A DNA stretch of 64,000 bases from Ferruginibacter sp. (lineage in GTDB: Bacteria > Bacteroidota > Bacteroidia > Chitinophagales > Chitinophagaceae): the NCBI GenBank assembly GCA_025963635.1, contig JAOQAK010000064.1:1-64000 (forward strand), in the 5' to 3' direction. Position 1 is the first letter of the stretch. Each line of letters starts with the position of its first letter. The notes beneath the pieces were generated by a model. The model made no database searches. It saw only the letters and a program-made list of their open reading frames with translations, and was not told the origin of the DNA. Of the stretch, positions 1-9,373 are shown in pieces. The position numbers and the translations under genes are program-made.

Positions 1-1809
1 ACGGCGTATGGTAGCGGTAAGGAGGTACCTGTCATTAAACTTGTAGTTAACCCTTGCCATTTGATAATTCAGTGCCTCCTGGTAAGCGCTGGAAGTTACA
101 AATGCATTGGTGCCCTGGCCGAGATTAATATAGCTGAGGTTAAGCCTTGAGAATATTCTTGCTTCAGCACCTGTGCTATTAAACTTCCTTTCTACCGCGC
201 CATATAAAAGCGTGGCTGTAATGTCATGCCTTCTAAAAGCCTTTGTATAGGTAAGGATGTTATCAAAGGTGTAATCATAATAGGCCTGGTTATTTTTGAA
301 GGCCTGCCCCTGCAAACTTGAGCCAAATATGCTGGAGAAGAAGCGATCTGAAGTACGGTAGTTGTTTCCGAAATTCAGGCGATAATTAAGTCCTTTCAGG
401 AAGGGAAAATCAATGTCAGTGTAGATATTGGCAAAATAATAATTGTTCCTGTCATGATCATCCACGTAATACGTCTGAAAAGGATTTGGCACTAGTGTGT
501 TGGTCGGACTTGGAATCAGGTTGCCGGCAGAATCGAACGGTACGTGCAAAGGAGAAGCCTGTATAACATTGCCAATAGCTGGCTCTGCACCGTCCTGGTT
601 TACAAAGGCACCGGATGACACGATTCCGACTTTCCACCAGGTAAAAGGTTTGGTTTCCAGGTTAACACGAATTGATTTTCTTTTGAACTTATCGTTGATA
701 ATGAAACCTGACTGGTCAACAAAACCACCTGATAACAAATAACTGAAGCGGTCATTTCCCCCTGAAATTCCCAGCACGTTTTCTACGATCTTGCCTCTGT
801 TCGTAGATGCATCCCACCAGTCAAAATTATTTGGCAGCAGGGTGCCGGCTGCAGTACGCATTGAAGGATCTACCGACTGGGCCACATTAAAAGAAGGATT
901 TGGTTGCGTGTAGTCAGGAGCATTATAAGCTTTATCCCAGTTAGCATCCTTGATGTTTTGCAGGTATTGCTCAAGATTCATTGGCCTGAGATTTTTGGTA
1001 GGATTCTGAATGGAGTACGAACTTGAAAACGATATCCGCGGTTTTTGCATGTTGCGGCCCTTTCTTGTTGTAATTAAGATAACACCATTAGCAGCCTGTG
1101 CGCCGTATACAGCAGTGGAACTGGCATCTTTCAATACATCGATCGACGCTATATCATCGGGATTGATGGATGATAAAGACTGTGTATACTGGATCCCATC
1201 AAGAATGATCAATACACTCTGGTTACCGTTAAAAGTATTTTGTCCACGAATGTTGATCGGAGGTGTTCCACCCGCAGAAGTTGACAGCCCTACGTTTAGC
1301 CCGGGTACAGTTCCTTGCAAGAGTTGGCCGATATTTGTATTGGGAGATTCTTTCATCGCCTCCAGGTTTACGCTGGCTACAGCACCGGTTACATCTTTTT
1401 TGCGTTGAGTACCGTAACCTACTACCACCACTTCTCCGAGGGCTCTGTCTGACCTAATCAAAGCTACCTTGATAACACTTGATTTATCTGTTGAAAATTC
1501 CTGCGGCTGATATTCCGCGGTGGAGATTACCAGTGTAGAACCCGGCGCAGCCTGTATGGAAAAATTTCCATTTGCATCAGTTGCAACACCCCTGGTGGTT
1601 CCTTTAACGGTTACCGATGCCGACAAGGGCAAACCATTTTCATTGGTTACCTGGCCGGTAATTGTTTTTTGCTGCGCAAAAGTGACATTGGGTGCTACCA
1701 CTAATAGTAGCATCAGTGCAACTACCAGGCTACCCGAAACTGATCTTACCCTGCCTTTTACGGCAGCGTAAAAAATCATTTTAATTTTTTCCGGATTCAT
1801 TTTTTTCAT
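1..1809 (-). CDS. SusC/RagA-family TonB-dependent outer-membrane receptor, 5' part (partial)
   Basis: An open frame runs leftwards from ATG 1809 (a second ATG lies at 1800) off the window edge, so about 603 N-terminal codons are visible. Residues 1-46 form a long signal peptide ending in FAQ. A carboxypeptidase-regulatory-like domain follows (TITGQVTNENGLPLSA), then the family hallmark EVVVVGYGTQRKKDVTGAV, the plug domain (PPINIRGQNTFNGNQ, LIILDG) and the start of the barrel. At the window edge the motif NYKFNDRYLLTATIRR is typical of mid-barrel SusC. The family imports glycans or peptides across the outer membrane with a SusD lipoprotein, whose gene would lie beyond the left edge. The split hybrid two-component system at 3.8-7.8 kb is the usual type of regulator for such loci, but that link is inferred. 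The family is certain; the substrate cannot be told. Confidence 0.93.
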   Translation of the reverse strand, partial: MKKMNPEKIKMIFYAAVKGRVRSVSGSLVVALMLLLVVAPNVTFAQQKTITGQVTNENGLPLSASVTVKGTTRGVATDANGNFSIQAAPGSTLVISTAEYQPQEFSTDKSSVIKVALIRSDRALGEVVVVGYGTQRKKDVTGAVASVNLEAMKESPNTNIGQLLQGTVPGLNVGLSTSAGGTPPINIRGQNTFNGNQSVLIILDGIQYTQSLSSINPDDIASIDVLKDASSTAVYGAQAANGVILITTRKGRNMQKPRISFSSSYSIQNPTKNLRPMNLEQYLQNIKDANWDKAYNAPDYTQPNPSFNVAQSVDPSMRTAAGTLLPNNFDWWDASTNRGKIVENVLGISGGNDRFSYLLSGGFVDQSGFIINDKFKRKSIRVNLETKPFTWWKVGIVSSGAFVNQDGAEPAIGNVIQASPLHVPFDSAGNLIPSPTNTLVPNPFQTYYVDDHDRNNYYFANIYTDIDFPFLKGLNYRLNFGNNYRTSDRFFSSIFGSSLQGQAFKNNQAYYDYTFDNILTYTKAFRRHDITATLLYGAVERKFNSTGAEARIFSRLNLSYINLGQGTNAFVTSSAYQEALNYQMARVNYKFNDRYLLTATIRR

Positions 1810-2225
1810 AATTGTTGTTTTGGCGTTTTAATAATCTGATACAAGCGAATTGTTATTGCTGTGAATTGGTAGATATGTATTCATGTTTATAAGAATTTAA
1901 AGTTTTTGTGCTGGGATACAATCTGTACCATCCATTATAGTTTATATATCTGCAGGGCGTGCCCGCGCTAAGAGGCGATAAAGTGATTGGCCCTGTATTC
2001 TTCGATGTGGATGGTTTTGATTGGCCTGTTATGCTTGCAACAGGCAGGAGAAACATTCATATAGCAAAACGTTTTGAACTTAAGACAATACCTACAGAAA
2101 GCAATAGAATTATTAACACGAAGTACCACATTTGTTGCGGGTTTAACTGGTTCCATTACATCAAAATTTGGTTCAAACGTCTCAATCTGTTTCCGTGTTG
2201 AGTTGACTTGCCCGGAGCGAAATCA
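1810..2225. other. Intergenic region between the transketolase half and susC
   Basis: About 416 bases without a convincing gene. It must hold the susC promoter, but I find no clean TAnnTTTG box on the minus strand. A weak 6-bp hairpin (CCTGTT/AACAGG near 2028-2047) lacks a following T-run, so I do not call it a terminator. The short open frames here show no recognisable protein. Confidence 0.4.
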
Positions 2226-3218
2226 TCATCGCTGTTTTATAATCCGGCCTTCCTTTTCACCGGCCTTTCGCTTTAATACTTTACGCACTGCGTCCACGAT
2301 ATGGCCGGCATCCAATCCATATTTTTTCATCAATTCTTTGGGCTTTCCACTTTCACTGTGAAGATCATTTATTGCTACATATTGCATCGGCACCGGATCG
2401 TGTTCTATCAGCACCTGGGCGATACTGTCTCCTAATCCGCCAAGACGGTTGTGTTCTTCTGCACTTACCACACACCTCGTTTTTGCTACTGATTTGATAA
2501 TCGCCGCTTCATCAAGGGGTTTGATGGTGTGAATATTGATGATCTCAGCATTGATGCCCATTTCCGCCAACTGTTCTCCTGCAAGAATCGCTTGCCATAC
2601 CAGGTGCCCGGTGGCAAAAATGCTTACATCCGTCCCTTCGTTCATCACCGATGCTTTACCAATTTCAAATACCTCGTCGGCCGCTGTAAAAACGGGAACC
2701 ATGGTGCAACCAATTCGGAGGTACACCGGCCCTTGATATTCCGCGATGGCGATGGTGGCGGCTTTCGTTTGATTGTAGTCGCAGGGGTTAATCACTGTCA
2801 TTCCCGGCAACATTTTCATCAGGCGAATGTCTTCCAGGATTTGGTGTACAGTCTCATCATCACCAGGCATCAGCCGATCATTTGCTGCACATATTTTTAC
2901 ATTCCTGTTACTAAAGGCGATACTCTGGCGTATCTGGTCGTACACATGGCCGGTGGAGAAATTTGCAAAGCTGCCTGTAAAGGGAATGGAGCCACCAATT
3001 GCCATATGGGCGGCTATTCGCATCATATTCGCTTCAGCAATGCCCACCTGCGTAAAACGTTCAGGAAAGGCATTGATAAAGGCTTCCATTTTAAGTGAAC
3101 CCACCAGGCCGGAACAAAGCGCCACAACATTTTCATTCCGCCGCCCCGCTTCCAAAAGACCGTCGCCAAAACCCGAGCGGGTGTCTTTCTTTTCGGCAAA
3201 CGTATATTTTTTCATCAC
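2226..3218 (-). CDS. Transketolase C-terminal subunit (orphan, substituted active-site motifs)
   Basis: This 330-residue protein is the C-terminal half (pyrimidine-binding plus C-terminal domain) of the split transketolase found in many bacteria. Conserved stretches include QVGIAEANMMRIAA with the thiamine-activating Glu, FTGSFANFSTGHVYDQIRQS, ILEDIRLMKMLPGMTVINP and the C-terminal SAEEHNRLGGLGDSIAQ. The partner N-terminal subunit, normally immediately upstream, is absent: 612 bases without a gene follow and then a divergent gene. The loop usually reading close to SHAGLTLGEDGATHQ is here AANDRLMPGDDETVHQ, and the usual RFGRP is RIGCT. From memory of the family, this replaces the His and the Arg that hold the sugar phosphate. 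It may be a decaying or repurposed paralogue. Start is ATG 3218 or 3215. The family call is firm; activity is doubtful. Confidence 0.85.
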   Translation of the reverse strand: MMKKYTFAEKKDTRSGFGDGLLEAGRRNENVVALCSGLVGSLKMEAFINAFPERFTQVGIAEANMMRIAAHMAIGGSIPFTGSFANFSTGHVYDQIRQSIAFSNRNVKICAANDRLMPGDDETVHQILEDIRLMKMLPGMTVINPCDYNQTKAATIAIAEYQGPVYLRIGCTMVPVFTAADEVFEIGKASVMNEGTDVSIFATGHLVWQAILAGEQLAEMGINAEIINIHTIKPLDEAAIIKSVAKTRCVVSAEEHNRLGGLGDSIAQVLIEHDPVPMQYVAINDLHSESGKPKELMKKYGLDAGHIVDAVRKVLKRKAGEKEGRIIKQR

Positions 3219-3830
3219 TTAAGGTTAATTCTCTTATTGTTTGAAAGCACATCAGTGAATTATTTCGAACCATAAAATATCCCAATAACCAATACTGAAA
3301 GACATCCTACGTAATGCTGCTGTAAAAAGGAAGAATGAAGAATCATCCGTCCGTTAACGAGTGCTTGTATACCAAAAACTTTTTTGTAGAAAATACGTTC
3401 CCGTTTTTCATGGACACCCATGTCCCACACAAACCCTGGTTGAAGCGAAGATTTGTGTTTTTGCATACGCAATGCTGAAACACTGTTTCACCTCCTTTAA
3501 TTTCGTGCAACCTTTAGCATTCGAATTGCCCGTCCCTACAGTAGTACCAACGAACTGCATGCAACTGGAGACGCTTCTTTTAGCAGCAGTTAAGCTGTTA
3601 TATTTTAGTAAATTTAGTTGTCGTTAAAGAGGGGGCGCTTTCATATTGCAACCCGTATTGAAATTGATAGCATGAGAACCGTTACTGTGAATTGTGATAC
3701 GAAGTACCTATTTAACCGGCGATTCGTATGTTCGAATTTGATCAAAACTTTGTCCGGACGTCTCAATTTTCTTTCGGCAAAAATATTAGTATAGATTTGG
3801 GGCATCGATGTTTTATTATTCAAGCTACTG
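3219..3830. other. Divergent intergenic region upstream of the transketolase half and the sensor kinase
   Basis: About 612 bases. The short frames on both strands match no family I know, and I find no remnant of a transketolase N-terminal subunit. The only positive signal is a promoter-like box at its right end, entered separately. Confidence 0.4.
3775..3800 (+). promoter_or_regulatory. Bacteroidota-type promoter candidate for the sensor kinase
   Basis: TAGATTTG at 3793-3800 fits the -7 consensus TAnnTTTG of the Bacteroidota primary sigma factor. It lies 31 bases before the ATG at 3831. A TTTC about 16 bases upstream is an imperfect -33 element (consensus TTTG). Motif match only. Confidence 0.35.
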
Positions 3831-6800
3831 ATGAGAAAAAAGACCAGATATTGTTTGCTCATTCTCCTGGATTTCTTTTTGATTTCCTTCGCTGTAAAGG
3901 GCCAACTCTATAATTTCAAAAAATATCAAATTGAAAATGGCCTGTCATCGAATTTAACCACTTCTGTTATCCAGGATTCAAAGGGTTTTGTCTGGATAGG
4001 CACCAGGGAAGGGCTGAATCGTTTTGATGGTTACAACTTCAAGATATTTCGTCACAATCTCAGGGATTCAAATTCTTTGGCGAGCAGCATTATTAACTGT
4101 GTGTATGAAGACAGGAAGTTGAGGCTTTGGGTAGGTAGTGAAAAGGGCTTGCTGATATACAACCCGCTTACTGAAAATTTCACGCGGTTGAAGACTGCTG
4201 CCAAACTTGCCATCAGCGAAGCTCCCATCCGGGCCAGGTCGATTGTAATGGATGCCGAAGACAACCTTTGGTATATCGCCGGGGTAACCTTGTGTAAGTA
4301 TAACACCATAGATTCAACGCTGGTTACTTTCGACCCCGATAAGTATTTTAATGCAAGTACAATCTGTGCGACAGGCAATAGTGTGTGGGTAGGAACCAGC
4401 ACAGGCCTGCTGAAGCAGTACGACAAACAGTTGAAGTCATTCAGTTCTTTTGATGTGTTTAAATATTCATCACTGCAATCGAACGTCACACGGCAGATTC
4501 AAAAAATATTAGATCTCGGTAACGGAACGTTTTTAATCGGCACCTCCAATAACGGGGTAAAGCTTTTTGATCCGTTGAAAGCTTCAGTGAAAGATCTGCT
4601 TACCTACAACCCCGATCATTCCTTGATATATGTAAGAGATATTTTAAAAAGTTCGGAAGATGAATACTGGATTGCCACAGAATCGGGCTTCATCATTTAC
4701 AATATAAAAAGCAGCAGTACAACCTATTTAAAAAGAGAATACAATAATCCATATTCATTATCTAACAACTCTATATGGACATTGTGTAAAGATAAAGAAG
4801 GAGGCATTTGGGTGGCTACCTACTCCGGTGGAATCAATTATTGCCCAGGAGCTAAAACGCCCTTCGAAATTTTGTCTGCCAGGGGCAATGCCAATTCGAT
4901 CAGTGGCAATGTTGTACGTGAAATTTGCCAGGATCAATACGGCAACCTGTGGATCGGAACAGAAGATGCCGGTTTAAACAAATATGACCCCGTAGCCAAA
5001 AAATTTACTCATTTTAGCCCACTGGGCCGTAAGACGGACATTTCGTTTTTCAATGTACAGGGACTTTTACCTGTCGGCGATGAACTGTGGATTGGAACAC
5101 TTTATCATGGCCTGGATGTGATGAATATACCAACAGGAAAAGTGATCCGTCATTACGGCCTGGGAACCGGTAAAAATGATTTGAAAAATGATTTTATCAC
5201 CACCCTGTACCAAACCCGTTCTTCAGCCATTTTGGTAGGCACCTGGACGAGCTTATACATCTACAATAGGAAGGAGGATAATTTTATACCGGTGCCCAAT
5301 TTAAATATCCAGGTACAATCTATTTTTGAAACGAAGGATGGCAGCATTTGGATTTGCTCTTTTGGCAATGGCATTTATTACTATGAACCATCTTCCGGAA
5401 AAGTTGAAAATTTCAGAAACGAAAACGGGAACAACAATTCCCTGGGCAGCAACCAGGTAAATGGAGTATTTGAAGACAACGATAACAATTTGTGGTTTGC
5501 AACGGAAGATGGCCTAAGCAAATATTTACCCGCTAAAAAAGGGTTTAAAACCTTTACCATCGATAACGGCCTGCCCAGCAATTTTGTGTTTAAGTTACTG
5601 AATGATGAAAAGAATAACCTGTGGATAAGCACTTCAAAAGGACTCGCCTGCCTGAATCCGAAAACAGAAAACATCAAGGTTTACACCACTGCCAATGGAC
5701 TGTTAAGCGACCAGTTCAATTTTAACTCCGCTTACAAAGATGCTACAGGAAAACTATATTTCGGAACCGTAAACGGACTGGTAAGTTTTTATCCTTCCGG
5801 CTTTGAAGACAATTCGTTTATCCCGCCCGTTTATTTAACAGGGTTTGAAATTTTCAACCGGAAAGTTGAAATAGACAGTTTAACATCTCCCTTAAAAAGA
5901 TCCATCACCTTTACCGATGCAGTTACTTTAAAACATGATCAATCTACCTTCAGCATTGAGTTTGCAGCGTTAAGCTATGCATCTCCCCAAACAACACAGT
6001 ATGCTTATATTTTAGAGGGATTAGAAAAAGACTGGACCTACCTGAAAAAAAACAGGAGCGCTTATTATACAAATGTTGCACCGGGCACTTATACATTCAG
6101 AGTGAAAACGGTTAATAGCATTAATACCAAAAATGATAAGGAAACAAAGCTCATTATTAAAATTTTGCCACCTTTTTGGGCGAGTCCGCTTGCTTATATT
6201 TTCTACATTATTTGCAGCGTGTACCTGCTCTATTTTCTCGTAAGCAGTTATCAAAAAAGGATCATTAAAAAAAATGAAAGAAGAGAAGAATTAATGAAAC
6301 ATGAGAAAGAAAAAGAAATTTACCAGGCGAAGATTGACTTTTTTACGAACGTAGCGCATGAAATAAAAACACCCCTTACGCTGATAAAAGCGCCTTTGGA
6401 AAAACTAATACGGAGTGCCGACAATAAGCCGGAGGCGATCGATAACCTGGAATTGATGGAACGAAATACAAACCGCCTGATTGATCTTACCAATCAATTG
6501 CTCGACTTTCAAAGGGCAGAAATGAAACAGTATAGTCTCCATTTTGTGAGGTTAAACCTCTCCGCATTTATTGCTGACATTCACCGCAATTTTCTACCGC
6601 TGGCACAGGAAAAATATCTTACCTATTCAATTTCGTTTTTACCCCCCTTACTCTGTAGGGCATTTGATCCTGACGCCCTCAATAAGATTTTGAGCAATTT
6701 GTATAGCAATGCTGTTAAGTATGCAGCAAGTTTAGTATCGGTGCACGCCTCATTTACCGATACCTTGTTCTGTTTTGAAATTAAGAATGATGGTAACCTG

Positions 6801-6998
6801 ATACCATTTGAACTAAAGGATAAAATATTCGAGCCTTTTTACCGGCTGGAGGAAACTGAAATGGAGGCAGGCACTGGCATAGGGCTAGCCATCAGTAAAT
6901 CTCTAACTGAACTCTATAACGGAACTTTAGAATTGAAAGAAGATCATGATGGCTTGAATTATTTTTGTCTTACGCTACCGTTAATGGATCCGGAATGA
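3831..6998 (+). CDS. Propeller/Y_Y_Y sensor histidine kinase (N-terminal part of a split hybrid two-component system)
   Basis: 1,055 residues. A signal peptide (1-25, ending VKGQ) is followed by two periplasmic beta-propellers built of two-component-regulator propeller repeats (WIGTREGLNRFDG, LWVGSEKGLLIYN, IWVATYSGGINY, LWIGTEDAGLNKYD and others, to about 640). A Y_Y_Y domain follows (about 690-775, AYILEGLEKDWTYL), then a membrane helix (about 788-808) and the cytoplasmic kinase. HisKA shows NVAHEIKTPLTLIK with phospho-accepting His843. The HATPase has its N-box at SNAVKYA (Asn960) and a G-box GTGIGLAIS near 1014. It stops with TGA at 6996-6998. Classical hybrid systems of this type continue into receiver and AraC domains; here those lie in the next gene, in the same frame. 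It probably senses a glycan breakdown product in the periplasm. Confidence 0.92.
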   Translation: MRKKTRYCLLILLDFFLISFAVKGQLYNFKKYQIENGLSSNLTTSVIQDSKGFVWIGTREGLNRFDGYNFKIFRHNLRDSNSLASSIINCVYEDRKLRLWVGSEKGLLIYNPLTENFTRLKTAAKLAISEAPIRARSIVMDAEDNLWYIAGVTLCKYNTIDSTLVTFDPDKYFNASTICATGNSVWVGTSTGLLKQYDKQLKSFSSFDVFKYSSLQSNVTRQIQKILDLGNGTFLIGTSNNGVKLFDPLKASVKDLLTYNPDHSLIYVRDILKSSEDEYWIATESGFIIYNIKSSSTTYLKREYNNPYSLSNNSIWTLCKDKEGGIWVATYSGGINYCPGAKTPFEILSARGNANSISGNVVREICQDQYGNLWIGTEDAGLNKYDPVAKKFTHFSPLGRKTDISFFNVQGLLPVGDELWIGTLYHGLDVMNIPTGKVIRHYGLGTGKNDLKNDFITTLYQTRSSAILVGTWTSLYIYNRKEDNFIPVPNLNIQVQSIFETKDGSIWICSFGNGIYYYEPSSGKVENFRNENGNNNSLGSNQVNGVFEDNDNNLWFATEDGLSKYLPAKKGFKTFTIDNGLPSNFVFKLLNDEKNNLWISTSKGLACLNPKTENIKVYTTANGLLSDQFNFNSAYKDATGKLYFGTVNGLVSFYPSGFEDNSFIPPVYLTGFEIFNRKVEIDSLTSPLKRSITFTDAVTLKHDQSTFSIEFAALSYASPQTTQYAYILEGLEKDWTYLKKNRSAYYTNVAPGTYTFRVKTVNSINTKNDKETKLIIKILPPFWASPLAYIFYIICSVYLLYFLVSSYQKRIIKKNERREELMKHEKEKEIYQAKIDFFTNVAHEIKTPLTLIKAPLEKLIRSADNKPEAIDNLELMERNTNRLIDLTNQLLDFQRAEMKQYSLHFVRLNLSAFIADIHRNFLPLAQEKYLTYSISFLPPLLCRAFDPDALNKILSNLYSNAVKYAASLVSVHASFTDTLFCFEIKNDGNLIPFELKDKIFEPFYRLEETEMEAGTGIGLAISKSLTELYNGTLELKEDHDGLNYFCLTLPLMDPE

Positions 6999-7031
6999 GC
7001 AACATGCCAGTTAAATGCAAATGAAATTATA

Positions 7032-7820
7032 ATGGAAACTACTATATTATTAGTTGATGATAATAAGGAAATACTAACATTTCTCTCAAAAGACTTACAG
7101 GAGGAGTATGTTGTATTCACTGCAAGGAACGGGAAAGAAGGTTTAAAAATAATTGAAGAGCATTCCATACAATTAATTATCAGCGATATTAAAATGCCGG
7201 CGATGAATGGATTTGAGTTTTGCAACCATTTAAAAACGAGTTTGAATTGCTCACACATACCCATTATTTTACTCACCGCTAAAAACACATTACAGTCCAA
7301 AATTGAAGGATTACAGGTTGGGGCAGATGCATACATAGAAAAGCCATTTTCACCGGAGCACCTGAAAGCTCAAATTAAAAACCTGCTGGCAAACCGAAAT
7401 AAGATCAAGGAATATTTTGCCATTTCGCCGCTTGCCCATATGAGTTCAATGGCGTATTCAAAAGCAGATGAAGATTTTCTCGGCAGATTGAATGATTTTA
7501 TATTTAGCAATATCGAAAACCCCGACCTTGATGTTGACCTATTGGCCAGGGTAATGAATATGAGCCGGCCAACGCTTTACCGGAAAATTAAAGAAATCTC
7601 AGACCTCACTCCCAGCGAATTGGTGAGTGTGGCAAGATTAAAAAAGGCTGCAGAGCTTTTGATCACCGGCGAATACAAAATTTTTGAAGTGGCCATCATG
7701 GCAGGATTCCATTCGCAGAGCAGTTTTGGCAAAGCTTTTTTGAAACAATTCAAAGTAACGCCCACCGAATTTCAACTTTTGAAAAAAAATAAAAATTCCG
7801 GTAAGTCTCCGAATGGTTGA
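7032..7820 (+). CDS. Response regulator: receiver plus AraC-type HTH (C-terminal part of the split hybrid system)
   Basis: 262 residues. The receiver domain (1-120) has the acidic pair Asp9/Asp10, phospho-acceptor Asp52 in SDIKMPAMNG, the LLTAKN switch Thr near 80 and the Lys of IEKPF near 102. After a linker, an AraC/HTH_18 DNA-binding domain (about 150-255) carries DLLARVMNMSRPTLYRKIKE and the second helix pair IFEVAIMAGFHSQSSFGKAF. This is the order found at the C terminus of hybrid two-component sensors. The 33 bases separating it from the kinase stop contain no further in-frame stop and no clear ribosome-binding site, so coupling, readthrough or a cryptic start are all possible. It is expected to activate transcription when phosphorylated by the upstream kinase; targets are unknown, the nearby susC being a candidate. 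Confidence 0.92.
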   Translation: METTILLVDDNKEILTFLSKDLQEEYVVFTARNGKEGLKIIEEHSIQLIISDIKMPAMNGFEFCNHLKTSLNCSHIPIILLTAKNTLQSKIEGLQVGADAYIEKPFSPEHLKAQIKNLLANRNKIKEYFAISPLAHMSSMAYSKADEDFLGRLNDFIFSNIENPDLDVDLLARVMNMSRPTLYRKIKEISDLTPSELVSVARLKKAAELLITGEYKIFEVAIMAGFHSQSSFGKAFLKQFKVTPTEFQLLKKNKNSGKSPNG

Positions 7821-7873
7821 GCCCATCATTGCCACTATAGGTGACGGATGAATATTCGCAAACATTGTCTCCA

Positions 7874-8305
7874 CTAAAAAGTTCCGGGGAAATATCTTAC
7901 GAGCACCTCATTGAGTATTTCTATCGTTAAAGGTTTATCAACAATATCCGACACTTCTGCCGACCTCATCGCCTTTACCTGATCCTGCAGATGTATAGAA
8001 GAAGAAATCATGATGATGACAGGCTTTTTGACAAATTTATCCTTGAGCTTTTTATACAGTTTGATAAAATCCCAGCCACCTTTTCCAGGCATGTTTTTAT
8101 CCAGGAAAATGAGATCAGGAAAACAAAATTCCGTCTCTTGTGTTGTCATGCAATCACATCCTACGAGATAAGCCAACGCGTCTTCAACAGAAGTTTTTAT
8201 CTCTACATGACTGGCACAACCTGCTTCTTTAATTACAATATTACTGAAACAGTTAGTTAAATTGTCATCATCAACTAATAATACACAGTTCAATTTGTGG
8301 TCCAT
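7874..8305 (-). CDS. Single-domain response regulator (CheY/Rcp1-like)
   Basis: 143 residues, a stand-alone receiver domain with nothing attached. Visible features are the acidic pocket VLLVDDDN (Asp11-14), phospho-acceptor Asp69 in IFLDKNMPG, a Ser triplet at 101-103 in the switch position and the conserved Lys124 in VDKP. Such proteins relay phosphate between kinases or bind a partner rather than DNA. It lies convergent with the AraC regulator (53 bases between stops) and 94 bases downstream of an unrecognised gene on the same strand, with which it may share a transcript. No cognate kinase can be assigned from sequence alone. Confidence 0.88.
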   Translation of the reverse strand: MDHKLNCVLLVDDDNLTNCFSNIVIKEAGCASHVEIKTSVEDALAYLVGCDCMTTQETEFCFPDLIFLDKNMPGKGGWDFIKLYKKLKDKFVKKPVIIMISSSIHLQDQVKAMRSAEVSDIVDKPLTIEILNEVLVRYFPGTF

Positions 8306-8399
8306 TGGATTTGATTTACACTTATGACGGCCTTATATATTCTGAAGTAGTTATTGACCTTCAGAGCCACCTAAGCACGATGATGATATGTTTTCCGTT

Positions 8400-8906
8400 C
8401 TAGGCCGGAAATACATGTATGAATGTATCTACCCTATGTTCTACCAGGGCATCTTCCAGGTTGTTATAAAAATTTAACCATGCAGCCAGCTCTATTTTGG
8501 TTGCCAAACAAGATTGAACGAAATCAGGTGCTAAATAATTAATTTTGAGAATATCGGACAATTCATTTCTTAATTCCATTACCTTATTTTTGGAATACTG
8601 CAGCACCTCTTCAGGAATTTGAAAACAATTGTTTGAGCTTTCATCACCATAAATGGTAGATTGAGCCGTATGCCCGTCGCTTACAAAAAATTCCCCGGCT
8701 GCAATTTCAATCCTGCCATGCGGGAAAAAAGTTCCGTACTCGATTGCATAATTGGATTTCAATCCCAAAAACCCGCAATCAGTAATTTTTGTTAGTCGAT
8801 TGCAATAAACAAATACTGCCGTTCCATTGGTCTGGTCTATCGATCCCGGGCAAATACCTGTCTCGATATTTTTCATCCACTCGCGCCTTAATATATAACG
8901 TAACAT
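8400..8906 (-). CDS. Hypothetical protein, 168 residues
   Basis: I do not recognise this protein. It starts at ATG 8906 (or Met11 at 8876) and is soluble by appearance, with no signal peptide or membrane segment. The N-terminal half is Gly- and Cys-containing and beta-rich in appearance (TGICPGSIDQTNGTAVFVYC), the C-terminal half more helical (LQYSKNKVMELRNELSDIL). It is upstream of, and on the same strand as, the single-domain response regulator with a gap of 94 bases, so a shared signalling role is possible but unproven. Codon-like composition and uninterrupted length support a real gene. Confidence 0.6.
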   Translation of the reverse strand: MLRYILRREWMKNIETGICPGSIDQTNGTAVFVYCNRLTKITDCGFLGLKSNYAIEYGTFFPHGRIEIAAGEFFVSDGHTAQSTIYGDESSNNCFQIPEEVLQYSKNKVMELRNELSDILKINYLAPDFVQSCLATKIELAAWLNFYNNLEDALVEHRVDTFIHVFPA

Positions 8907-9373
8907 AACTTATGAGTTGAGCTGCTAAATTTTGCCGGAGTCGTCCAATGTTGTATTAGGATAACTGGTATCGCGGTGTGCACAGGTTACGGACTTGGAA
9001 GCCTGAGTCAGAAGCAATGCGTAAATTTACTATCAGAAAGTCAACCGTAAAACTACTGTCTTTATTCGTATCATAAGCTATTTACTTATAAACATTCTCT
9101 TATTTGATAATATCTGTTTGGTGATGTAACAGACGCTGCCTGCCGAAGTTTAACTGCTTACCGCTATCCTCAAATACGTATAATCTCTTCATGGTTTGGC
9201 GAAAATGCTGGAGATAAAGTGTAAAGACGTTATCCTTGAGTGTGGAAAATAGCAATGATATGGAACCAGGTATTGGTGAACAATGGTAGTTGAATAAAAA
9301 ATTTTACCAATGTGCATTTTATAATATAAAGAAGCGGCTTGAAATGGCAGTTGTAGATATTACGCTGCTTAGA
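8907..9373. other. Intergenic region, nothing recognised
   Basis: About 467 AT-rich bases between the ferredoxin stop and the start of the hypothetical gene, both on the minus strand. I see no open frame of note, no tRNA-like fold and no strong hairpin. Confidence 0.4.

Noticed and set aside
2028-2047. Hairpin as a terminator for the transketolase gene
   Set aside because: The stem is only 6 bp and no T-run follows on either strand.
7870-8310. The single-domain response regulator as the missing receiver of the split hybrid kinase
   Set aside because: The receiver that belongs to the kinase is directly downstream in frame with the AraC domain; this one is on the other strand and lacks an output domain.
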